Shown here: positions 45,797 through 56,258 of the stretch, in pieces | How positions within the stretch are numbered: the stretch's first letter is position 1 | Layout: every line of letters begins with the position of its first letter | Source: Daedaleopsis sinensis | Lineage: Eukaryota; Basidiomycota; Agaricomycetes; Polyporales; Polyporaceae | DNA length: 64,000 bases | Assembly (NCBI GenBank): GCA_033807695.1 | Contig: CM066300.1 | Span: forward strand, 930,001 to 994,000 | Direction of reading: 5' to 3' | Translations under genes and position numbers: made by a program | Notes under the pieces: model-generated | Databases searched by the model: none | What the model was told of the DNA's origin: nothing | What the model saw: the letters and a program-made list of their open reading frames with translations, nothing else

Positions 45797-46445
45797 CACG
45801 AGCGGTCCTGCGGGCGGCCGGCCGGCCGTACATTTGCATCATCACTGTCCGATTCCGATTCCGATTCCGATTCTGAGCCCACGCAGGGCCGCGACTCGGA
45901 TCGAGTTCGGGATGTGGAGTAAGTACATAGGTGGAGGGTAATACTCACTCGGGGAGCCAGGGCCACGCTTCCAAATCCAAATCCACTGGCAGGCGCGTAT
46001 CATCCACACGCATTCATGTCATATCATATCATAGTGCGCTGCGCTGCGCTCAGGCTGACAGCCTCTAGCCCCGCTGGGTCCTGCAGGCACAGCACAGTGC
46101 ATGATGATGATGCAGCGTTGGCAGTGGGCACAAGCTTAGTGCGTCCGGCCGGGCCTGCATCTTAAGTCTAGCCCAGTCGCAGCGCGCGCGGGCGGCGGAT
46201 CGTCGCGCCGTTCCATGGCCTGCCTTCGAATGCACACACGCGCGCATGCGATAATCATAGCTCGCTATTGCAAGCTATCCCGCAGCGACCGGGCCCGGGA
46301 GCTGGCAGAGTTCGAGATCTGTGCAATATGCAATGTATCATTGTATGTGTGTGCGCATGCGATGGCATCGATGCGGCGGGTATAATAATAAAGGTACGCA
46401 CTCGTCCGCGCGCATCAGCTCGCTGACGTGCGGCTATACCGCAGG

Positions 46446-46472
46446 TTGCAATTGCAATTGCAATTGCAATTG
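46446..46472. repeat. TTGCAA palindromic hexanucleotide repeat
   Basis: Four to five units of ttgcaa/caattg; the unit is self-complementary, so both strands read alike. Confidence 0.85.
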
Positions 46473-49400
46473 ACCAAGTCGTGCTCGAATCTCGATGCTC
46501 GATGCTCGAATTTCAATCTTGGAGGTCCCGCCGGTGAGCTGATTGTCACCGCCGCCGCATCAGCATCAGCATCATCAACACTCACTCATACATAGTCATA
46601 GTCATATGTACATATGTACATATGCACATCTGTGACGGCGCGCAGCAGTGGACTATGATCTGGATACTGGATACGAACGCGCGTCGCGCGGGGACTCCGG
46701 TGAGACGGTGTTTAGTGTTGCTCCATGCGTGCTAATTACTGTATACGTACTTGATGGCACTCGCACTCGCACGACGCAGACGCAGACGCAGACTCGCACG
46801 CCCGAATTCGCGCATGCTTCTCCCGCTCCGCCGACGCGGTGCACGGCAACGCGCAGGAACGCGCAACGTGAACGTGAACGTGAAGTGAAACGGGCGGGGC
46901 GCACGCGCGCTCTCGAGTCTCAGGCTGCTGCTTGAATTCCAACTTCGAAGCGCACCCGCAGGCTTTCGGACTCGAAGGACCCTCCACTGTACAATATCCT
47001 CGTCGTCCCAGCGGCGCGTGCTCGTCCGAGCTTGTCGTCGACTCGTCGTGAGGGAGGCGCGATCCCGGGTCCGCGGCCGGAGGTGTGGACGAGATTGATT
47101 ACACATAGGAAGGCAGTACTTACCGAAGTAAGTAAGTACATACTTGCTGATCGTTCTGATCACTGATGCAGGGTTTAAGGTTTACAGCTTACAGGGCCAG
47201 GATTCCGGAGGGCACGGAGCGGGTGTTTGCGGCGACGCCAGCGCCAGCGCCAGCGCTCCCAGCTTCCGAGCCGAACCCGAATTCGACTCCCGAGACCGGC
47301 CGACACCGACTGCGTTGCAACTTGCGGCGCGCGATCGATCCTCGGCCGTCCTTCCGAATCCATGGCCAGACTGAGATATGCACATGCACAAGGCGCGCGA
47401 TCAGCTGCGGGAAAGCAAACGTCCATGCATGTTGCACTTGCTGTGACGTCGGACGAAGTCCCTGTCGGCCGAACTTTGCATAGGCTGGATATGGATGGGG
47501 CAACGGCGGCGGGAGAGAGAAAGAACGCAAGAACTTCGCGCCGCCAAGCCTCGTGCACAGCGCAGCGACGGTGACGGTGACAGCTTCTGAGTCTGAGTCT
47601 AAGGTTGACGTTGACGTTGAAAGTTCTGCGCTGCTTGGACTTGGACTTGTACATGGCTTCTGACGGAACCCTGGAGGAAGCGTAAGGCCTAAGGATCCGG
47701 ACCGGGATGCACAGAGGTCGCCGTAGGAGTTTTCCATTTCAGTTTTCGATTCTGAGCCGTGGGGAGAACGGTTACGCTGGCGTCGTCAAGGCGGGTCAAG
47801 TGACAGCCTGAGCTCGGCCGCCTGCAGCGGGACCTGACGCGGACAGACTCCCTGAAATTGCACGATGCGGGACTCGCAATGAAGTTGAGCTCGAGCTCGC
47901 CTTTGCTGCATTTCGAATCTCGATGTGCAGTGCCAATCGGGCATCAATGCATCGTCGAGTAGAGCTGCAGTCCAGATGGTAGTGGTAGGAATTCGAAGCT
48001 GCATGCATGCATGCATGCTCGAACAGTTGACGTTCAGAAGGCGGCCGCGGCCGGGGCGGGGGCGGCGATTGCCCCCCACCTGCAAGGCTCAAGCTTCTTC
48101 GAACTCTGCAGGCGACTCGGAGTGAGTCATTCCGGGCCCCGCGGCTGCATTGCGCAGCTGGCAAAACGGCAAATCCAATCGCGAGCTATCGGACTTGGAT
48201 CACTGCCCACTGCATCGGGGCCCGGGGGCGTGCAGCGTGCCGCAGCCCTTGGAGCATCGGACGTGTCGTTTGTCCTCTGCCGTACGACCGCACGCTTCCT
48301 TCGAAGTTCGACGTCGAACGTCGAACGTCGAACGTCCTTCCAGTGTCGACGTCCACGCCGCCGCGCGCGGCCCGACGGTGACGTCCATTCCTCGCGTCCT
48401 CGCGGATGGACGGACGCGTATACGTACGTACTTAGACGTACGTACTCACTTTGGAGAGCCGCTAGCCAGGGGCCGCTTCCTGCTCGCTTGTGACAGCGAC
48501 GGCGACAGCCTGAACGACACGCCGGCTGCAGCTGGGGGCTGGGGACCCTTGACTAAAGTCAAAGTTTGGCGCACATGGGCACGCGGTGCGCTCGAATACG
48601 TGTTCGATCCGGCGAGCAGCGAGCAGCTGATCGTGCGGCGACGCATACTGGGTCCCGCTAAGCTTTGTCTTTCTTTGACCTCCTGGAATGACAATGAGTT
48701 AGTTAGGTCCGAGCACTTGCCACATGCGGGTGTGCGCTCACCCGTTTTGTCACTTGCGCGAAGCCGGACATCGAGTGCACTTAAGTTGCGCATGATGATG
48801 CGGGGCGCCGAATCCCGATATCGATGCGACGCGACGCGGAAAGACGAGCGCGCGCGAGCCTCCAGAGGCTCGCGCTCCATACGCGCACGGCCGTTTCACC
48901 TTCTCCTTCGCTCAGGCTGCTTCGCCTTTCGTCGGGCGCTCCGCATGTCCCGTACGCGTACGCGTGCCGTTCTCGTTCGCGTTCGCGTTCTCGAATCCCC
49001 TGCGGCTCCCGAGTTCCAAGCGACTCTTCTGCGGCGTGCGCAAGGGACTTGCCGTGCGCGTTCGCCGTCTTCTTCTAGCTGCTTCTGCGTTCTCCCGTGT
49101 CCGTGTCCGCCGCGGCCAGCTGCAGCCGGCGGCGACAGTCCCTCCCTATAATACTCTATTGCGCCCGGGCTGGAGGCGGGCGTTGCCCGCATATGGCGGG
49201 CCCGTGGCTTGAGAAGCCGCCCTGGCCTGGCTCCGAGTCCGATACTCATCCAGATGATAGATCGTACTGCCGGACGTCAATCAGTATAGCTAGTGTCACG
49301 CTGCCTTAGACTGGTCACTGAGCTGGGGCGCACTAGGACCTACTGGTGCTAGCGCGCATCAGCTGACCCCGCGCGCTGGAGCCTGGCGTCGATTCGGACC

Positions 49401-51248
49401 TGCTCTTATAACGCTAGTTTGACATCGGCGCTGCACGTGGAGCTGGGCGGTGAACGTTGAACGTCGAACGCTGAGCTACGTTGAGACATGTACTTACTTC
49501 AAGTAAAGCCGTGAGTGCTTGAAGTGCTTGAAGTGCTTGAATGGAGTTGAACGGGCTTGTGCACACTGCACACGCACGGATCTGCGACATTGATCTGGCT
49601 TCTGCGCCCATTCGCGTTAGATGGAGCACGACCACGAGAGTCTGAGATGCAATGGCGTTGACTCACTCGAGCAGGGCCGCGTTGCCTGAACTTACCCGCC
49701 GGGTGAGGTGATCGATGTCCATCAAGCTGTGATCAACCTTTAGCTCGGGCGAAGGTTCGCAGTGGAGAGCATCGTGGCACGCGTACGTATACGTCGGATG
49801 ATCGTCTCCGAGTCCCTGAGGTCCCTCCGCTCGTTAGACGTCTCGACGCGATCGCGAGGGGCGCAGGCGGCAGCATCATGCATGCGCAGACCAGCTGACC
49901 GCCGCGGCGCGGCGCGATAAGATAAGTGACTCGGAGTAAGCAGTGAGCACATCGCACTCACTCCCTATTGGTATTACTTACTTAGTGTTAGCGCACAGCA
50001 CCCAGATGTCGATCGCACATCTATTATCTAAATCAACTTAAGACGGGACCGCTTGCGCGCGACCGGCAAAAGCTCAAAAGGGCCAGAGGCGGGCCGCGGA
50101 CGGGGACTGTGCAGTGTGCAGTGTGTCGGGGAAAGATCAGCCGCGGCTTGTGGCACTGGCGGGCCACGGTGGCTTGAAGCTTCGCGCACCCCAGTCACCA
50201 GTCACCAGCGCACACCGGTACCCCGATAAGTATCCCATCCGATGGCGATGGCGATGGCGCACTCGACCTCGATGGGACTCGGACGCGCGGGGGCGCTGCG
50301 AGACTCGAGTGAGTACGGAGACTGCACGGAGACGCGTCGCGTTCTGCGCATCCCGCGGGCTGCGGGCTGTGCGGCGTGCGGGCGTGCCTCTGCCAGTCTG
50401 ACTCTGAGTCTCGCGCGCGGACGGGCGGACGGTGTTTTCCGAGCCGCGTATCACTGGCAGGGCGCGCCGCGCAGGCGGAAAACGCACACGCACACGCGCA
50501 CGCGCCCTGGCGCACCACGCCCGAAATGGACTGGCTGGCGCGGGCGCGGGCGCGGGCGGGCGGGGGAACAGATCGCAGATACGTACCGTAAGCGTAAGAC
50601 GGATAGATCGGATCTCGCGCGTGGGGCGGGTCGCGTGCCGCCCGCTCGCTTGGGCCGGGTGCTCCCTCTGGCTGAGAGTGAGACTCATTCCAGGGACGGA
50701 TGTGCGAGCGCGAGAATTCTGAATCGACGGGCGCGCGTGCGTGTGCGGCTGGGGTGGGAGCAGGGAGTGGAAGCAGGCCTAGGGAGTGGGAAGGGATTCG
50801 GAAGGAGGGAAGGGCGCGAAGCGAGTGGCGAGTGGCGACCGCAGCGCCGCCCCGGAGCAGGCTGAGGTTCGCGATCTGTCAGGCAGGCGGACGCTGTCTT
50901 GGGGCCGCGCAGCGTTTGCGTTTCCCCTCTGGGCAGGCGCGTGCGTACGTGGCGGAATCGATCACGATGACGGCAATTAATGGCAGCGGCAGGACTCCGG
51001 GGGAGGGGATCGGCCGCGCATCAGCCGGATGGTGTGCTTTCGACCCGCGTAGCCGTAAATGAGCTGATGCACCGTAGCGAGAGTCGGGTGCGTCTCAGCG
51101 CGGCGCTGCTGCCAACGGCCGAGCGCGGGCTGGAACATGTATGCACGGCGGTGGGCATCGCGGCAGGGATGGCGGGGATCTGCAGAGGAACGGGCGTTGG
51201 CACGGAATGGAGAGGTATTTATCGGGATGGGATTGGAGGCGACGATTA

Positions 51249-51593
51249 GCTGCCCTCAATTGTAAACTCACCTTAAATCGGGAGGAAATCTCTCGAGTGA
51301 TGGTGATGGGCGGTGGTGACAGCCGAACTCGAGACGCTCTTGAGAAAACTCAAACATGCCTATGTTTCTTCACCGCACTAGCCATGTAGCGTCTCGTTCG
51401 AACGGCAACGACGTCGAGATGTGTATTATCCAGTTGAAAAGACTCCCGAAGGAGCTGACTGGGAGGGATGGATGTTTGCAAGTCGAACGGTCGCTGTCCT
51501 TCGCGTCCGGCTGTCAGTCGGCTGTCGCGCGCCCATCACCATCACTCGAGAGATTTCCTCCCGATTTAAGGTGAGTTTACAATTGAGGGCAGC
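51249..51593. mobile_element. MITE with 66-bp perfect terminal inverted repeats and TA flanks
   Basis: 51247-51312 and 51530-51595 are perfect reverse complements over 66 bases, starting TAGCTGCCCTCAATTG. A weaker match continues inward (GACAGCCGA on both arms). The interior is about 217 bp with no coding capacity. The outermost bases are TA on both sides, as expected for a Tc1/mariner-type insertion (TA duplicated on integration). The element is non-autonomous and lies about 530 bp upstream of the Ssn6 start codon. Perfect arms imply a recent insertion or strong hairpin maintenance. Confidence 0.85.
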
Positions 51594-51595
51594 TA

Positions 51596-52128
51596 TTATC
51601 GCGAGGAGGAAGCCCGAAAGGGGGGCGCTGGGAGCGGAGGAACTGCCCGGCCACCGGGAGACGGCCACGATCGGAAGCGAAGAAGAACATGAGGACAGAC
51701 ATGAGCAGTGCACGGCCGGATGGGGCAGGAACATGACGGCGAGGGGGAACAGCTGGGATCTCGATGGAGGAAGATTGGATAGTTGCCGAGGAAGGGCCGA
51801 TGTGTCGGGCAGGGAGACGCCTGATTCGGACATTTGCATTTGCCTGGCGACGGGGAAGAGGACCCTGGGGGGAAGCGCCGTCTGACGCGCATGTTTTCAC
51901 CGATTCCATCTGGCCAATTTCTGTGGGCGCCCCCGCCTGGGCTGGGGAGATCTCTGATCGCCTTCCTCCTGCGCCCTGATCTGTTTCCCGCAGCCAGTTA
52001 TATACGCCTTCTCCGCCAACCGTTCCCCCTTTCGCAATCCTCTCTGTCTCGCCCCCTGCCCCGCCCCGCCCTTCCCTCTCCTCGACGCCCTTCCCTCCCC
52101 GGCGCCGCCCGCACACCCCGTCCCCGCC
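51596..52128 (+). promoter_or_regulatory. Ssn6/Cyc8 upstream region
   Basis: This stretch of about 530 bp lies between the MITE and the Ssn6 ATG. It has a TATATA-like string at about 52000, roughly 128 nt upstream of the ATG, followed by a long C/T-rich leader (52020-52128), a common feature of strongly expressed fungal promoters. Confidence 0.45.
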
Positions 52129-55100
52129 ATGTCCATCCGCCACACCCCCCGCCAGGCAGAGCGCAACATCCACCTCCACGACCCCCACCACTCCCACTCC
52201 CTCCCGCCTCCCTCCCACCCGCACCCACACCCGCCACACATGAACGGCAACGGCCTCGTCACCCCCGGCCCACACCCCGGCCCATCACGCGGGCCCACCT
52301 CTCAGGTCGTCTCCCCAGCGAGCGAACCCGTGCACATCGTCGTCAACAGCCACAACAACGACAAGTCAAGCACGATACATATGCTCAGCGCCGCGAACGA
52401 ACAAACCTGGTTGTTGGTTGGTCAGTCCATCTCCTCGGGCGCCCCCACGACGCTGCCAATCAGACTGAATATGCGATCGGATCAACAGGTCGAGTAGCCG
52501 AGCAGATGGGAAACCTGGAGCACGCTCTATCCGCGTATGAGAACGCGCTTCGTCACAATAGCCACTCCCTCCCAGGCCTCACACAGGTCGCTGGCATCGC
52601 GCGGATCAAGGAGAATTACCCAAAGGTACGTCTCACATGCACCAAACTCAATTCCTGACCGCGCCTCCCTGCCCACGCGCACTTACGTCACGCGCTATCA
52701 TTGCCCCGATCTATCTGCTGCCCGGCCGCTCATCACCATCTTCCCCGTTCACACAGGCTGTCGAGTACTTCCAGGCCGCGCTCCAGGTGCAGGGTGAGAA
52801 CGGCGAAGTCTGGTCTGCGCTCGGTGCGTCCCCACGCCCATCTGTCCCCGCAGCCCGCGTTCTCATACTCCGACAGGCCACTGTTACCTCATGCAGGACG
52901 AGCTGCAAAAAGCCTATGCTGCCTACCAGCAGGCTTTGTACTTCCTGCCCAATCCAAAGGTTCGCTCCTTCGTCCGCGCTCCGCACGTTGCTAACGCCCT
53001 TGTGATCAGGAGGACCCGAAGCTGTGGTACGGCATCGGGATTCTGTACGACAGATATGGCTCTCTGGATCACGCCGAGGAAGCGTTCTCGTCCGTGCTCA
53101 AGATGGACAAAGGTCAGTCCGGCGCTGCGTCCACCGCGCGGCTATCGCGTGCTCATCACAGCGCTGCATCCAGACTTCGACAAGGCGAACGAGATCCTGT
53201 TCCGCCTCGGCATCATCTACAAGCAGCAGGCCAAGTATCCGGAGAGTCTGGAGTGCTTCGATCGCATCTTGCGCAACCCGCCCAGCCCGCTCGCACATGC
53301 GGACATCTGGTTCCAGATCGGACACGTCTTCGAGCAGCAGCGCGACGTGCGTATTTTTGGACGAGGTTGACACGTCTACCGCTGACGCCCCTCCGCATGA
53401 CAGCACCTTCGGGCACGGGACGCGTACGAGCGCGTGGTGCAGGAGAACCCGAACCACGCGAAGGTTCTGCAGCAGCTCGGCTGGCTGTACCACCAGGACG
53501 GGTCGTCCTTCCAGAACCAGGAGCTGGCGATCCAATACTTGACCAAGAGTCTCGAGGCTGGTGAGCGGAACTCTGCTGTATTGCCCTTCTCGACCCCTGC
53601 TAACACCGCATCCTTGACACAGAACCCGGCGATGCGCAGAGCTGGTATCTCCTCGGACGGGCGTACATGGCCGGCCAGAAGTACAACAAGGCGTACGAGG
53701 CGTACCAGCAGGCTGTCTACAGGGACGGCCGCAACCCCACGTTCTGGTGCTCGATCGGCGTCCTCTATTTCCAGATCAACCAGTACCGCGACGCGTTGGA
53801 CGCATACTCGCGCGCCATCCGCATCAACCCCTACATCTCGGAAGTCTGGTTCGACCTCGGCAGCCTGTACGAGAGCTGCAACAACCAGATCTCGGACGCC
53901 ATCGACGCCTACGCCCGCGCCGCCGAGCTCGATCCCTCGAACACCGCTATCACGCAGCGCCTCCAGCTCCTCAAGAATGCTCAGGCGACCGGCCAGGCGC
54001 TCCCTGCAGCCCCTGGGCCACAAGACGTGCACCCAACCGCCTACGCAAACCCTATGATGGCGCCTGCTGGGCTGGGTGGGCCCCCGCTCATGATACAGAG
54101 CAACTCACGCCCGCTCTTCCCTTCCGACGGGCGCGGCGACCAGGCGCTCCCCCTCCCGGTGCCGCCCCAGCTCTCGGGCAGATCGTCGCCCGGGCCTTTC
54201 CGCGGCGGTCCGCCGCCCCCAGTCGTGCTGGACGACAGCAGGCTGGTCTCTTCACACACGCCCCTCGCGCCCATGGAGGTCGACCGGCCGCCGCTGCACG
54301 CGCGCGAGCACTCGAACTCGTACCCGCCTCCCCCCGGCCGCGAGGGCGGCCCGCGCGGGCCCCCTGGCTCGGGCCTCCTCCACCACCCTGCCCCGCAACA
54401 GCAGGGCCCCCCCGAGTCGCACCGCCACTCCGCGCACCCGCAGCACGCGCACGACCCTGCGTTCCCCATGCGCGTCCCCTCGACGTCGGCGTCTCCGCCC
54501 CCACACGCCCGCCCACGCTCCGTCGTCGGACACATGGTCGCAGACTACCCGCCCGCGCGCCAGCCGCTCGGGCCGGCACAAGTGTCCGGGGGCCCAGGAC
54601 GGCGGTCGCCCGCGCCGTACCCGCGCGAAGAGGCGGGCTGGAACCGCCGCGTGCCCGTCGACGGCGCGGACTGGGAGCGCGAGCGCGAGCGTGAGCACCG
54701 CGGGCGCCCCCCCATGGACTACAGCCGCCCGCCGTCGCACATGTACCCGTCGCGCGGGCACTCGCCGCCGCGCAACAGCTCGCGGTCCGCGCGCGAGCGC
54801 AGCCCGCACGACGCCTCGCCGCGCTCCGCGCACCCCGGCTACCCCGGGGGCCCCGCGCAGTACTGGGACGGGAAGAACGGCGCGCCCGGCCCCGCGCGGC
54901 GTGCGTCGCCGCCCCCGCCCGTGCGCCAGCCCGTGCACGAGATGGCCCCGGAGCCGACGGGCAGGCGGTACGACCCCACGCGGGAGTACGAGCGCGGCGG
55001 CGGTGGCGGCGAGCGCGAGGTCGTGCTCGAGCCGCGTGCGGACCCGCGGTACGCGGGCTCGCCCGAGGCGATGCGCATGCAGATGTCCCAGCAGCAGCAC

Positions 55101-56258
55101 CTCGCGAACCGCGCGTCCGAGAGCCCGCACCTCGCCGCGCTCGGGGTCGACCCGAAGGACGGGCGGCGGCGGCGGCAGACGCGCGACAAGGACTCGGAGT
55201 CGGTCTCGTCCGTGACCGCGGCGGAGCCCGCGAAGAAGGAGCGCAAGCGGCGCGCGGGCCCGCCCCCGAAACGCGGGCCCGGCAAGGACGCCGACGGGCC
55301 GTACGAGGGTGCGCAGGCCCCCTTCAAGCTCGAGTACCGCGCGGGGAAGCCGAGCCCGGAGCCGTCGAGCTCGAACGGGTCGGGCTCGGGCTCCGCGAAC
55401 CGCTCGGTGCAGCCGTCCCCCACGAACTCGACGCACCTCGCGCCGTCGCGCGCGCTCGACGAGGACTACGACGAGGGCGTCGCGGACGCGCTCATCGGGC
55501 TCGCGTCGTACCGCCCCGTGGACCCCCGCGGGTTCGCGCGCCCGCCGCAGGGCTCGCCCCCGCAGCACCTCGCGCGCCGCCCGTCCGTGTCCGTGTCCTT
55601 GTCCTCGCGCCCGTCCCCGCCGAGCAACAAGCGGCCGCTGAGCCCGGGCCCCGACGAGCCGCACGCGGACGCGAAGCGCACGCGCGTGGGCAGCATGAGC
55701 CAGCCGCCGCCCCAACTACAGCAACAACTGCAGCAACAACAGCAACAACAACAACAGCAACAACAGCAACAGCAGCAGCAGCAGCAACAGCAACGCGTGT
55801 CCCCGCCGTCGCAGCGCCTGAGCCCGATCCCGTTCCGCCAGCAGCCGACGTCGCACTCCCCAGACATGCGCCAGCCCGCGGGCGAGCGCGAGCGCGCGTC
55901 GTACCCGCCGCAGAGCCCGCAGCTGCCGACGATGCTCCCCCCACACCCGCGCCCCGCGGGGCTCGCGGGCGGGCTCCCGGTGCTCGCGACGCGCTCGCCA
56001 CCAGCCGCGGGCAGCCCCGCCGCGGACGAGCGCGAGCGCGAGCGCGAGCGGAGGGGCTCGCGCTCGGCGTCGCCGCGCGGGGCGGGCGCGAAGCAGATCG
56101 TGCTCCAGGGCGCGTCGCCCGCGGGCCCCGGGGGCAAGGGCAGTTCAACCGCGAGCGGGGGCGCGGGCGCGGGCACGCCGTCGCCGTCTGGGAGCGCGGG
56201 CGGGCGGTCGTCGGGGTCGGGGTCGGGCGCGGGGTCGGGCGCAGCAGCAGTCTCGTGA
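52129..56258 (+). CDS. SSN6: Ssn6/Cyc8 general transcriptional corepressor (TPR protein with polyQ)
   Basis: TPR subunit of the Tup1-Ssn6 corepressor, acting in the nucleus through DNA-bound repressors. Exons: 52129-52420, 52489-52625, 52757-52823, 52877-52959, 53010-53112, 53174-53346, 53404-53560, 53623-56258 (1,215 aa). A His/Pro-rich N-terminus is followed from about residue 85 by ten TPR units: NEQTWLLVGRVAEQMGNLEH, ALSAYENALRHNSHSLPG, QGENGEVWSALGHCYLMQDE, KLWYGIGILYDRYGSLDHAE, LFRLGIIYKQQAKYPESLE, DIWFQIGHVFEQQRDHLRA, VLQQLGWLYHQDGSSFQNQE, SWYLLGRAYMAGQKYNKAY, TFWCSIGVLYFQINQYRDAL, EVWFDLGSLYESCNNQISDA. The C-terminal ~750 residues are disordered, Pro/Arg/Ser/Gly-rich, with a polyglutamine tract near residues 1034-1062. 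The TPR array matches yeast Cyc8 repeat by repeat; the long tail is fungal-specific. Confidence 0.95.
55714..55796 (+). repeat. Polyglutamine-coding CAG/CAA tract in SSN6
   Basis: About 27 codons, mostly CAA/CAG and interrupted by a few Leu, encode a Gln-rich run. The mixed CAG/CAA use should make it more stable than a pure repeat. PolyQ tracts are also a feature of yeast Cyc8. Confidence 0.9.

Larger units (their letters stand above)
41104..51246. other. Gene-poor 10-kb region, simple-repeat-rich from ~44.6 kb
   Basis: No conserved gene was found on either strand. The long open frames at 42683-43651 and 48150-49151 (+) are products of high GC content: they are rich in Arg/Ser/Pro, lack domains and overlap equally long frames on other strands. 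From about 44.6 kb tri- and hexanucleotide tracts are frequent (TTGCAA at 46447, GACATC at 45771, GATTCC at 45858, CATG at 48001), together with many TACTTACTT/AAGTAAGTA strings. The part near 51 kb may include distal upstream sequence of the Ssn6 gene. Confidence 0.45.

Noticed and set aside
48150..49151. 333-codon open frame on the + strand
   Set aside because: Same composition artefact in microsatellite-rich DNA; it crosses several simple repeats and has no recognisable motif.
54252..55715. 487-codon open frame on the minus strand
   Set aside because: Antisense shadow of the Ssn6 C-terminal coding exon; Arg/Ala/Val-rich as expected from reverse reading of GC-rich codons.
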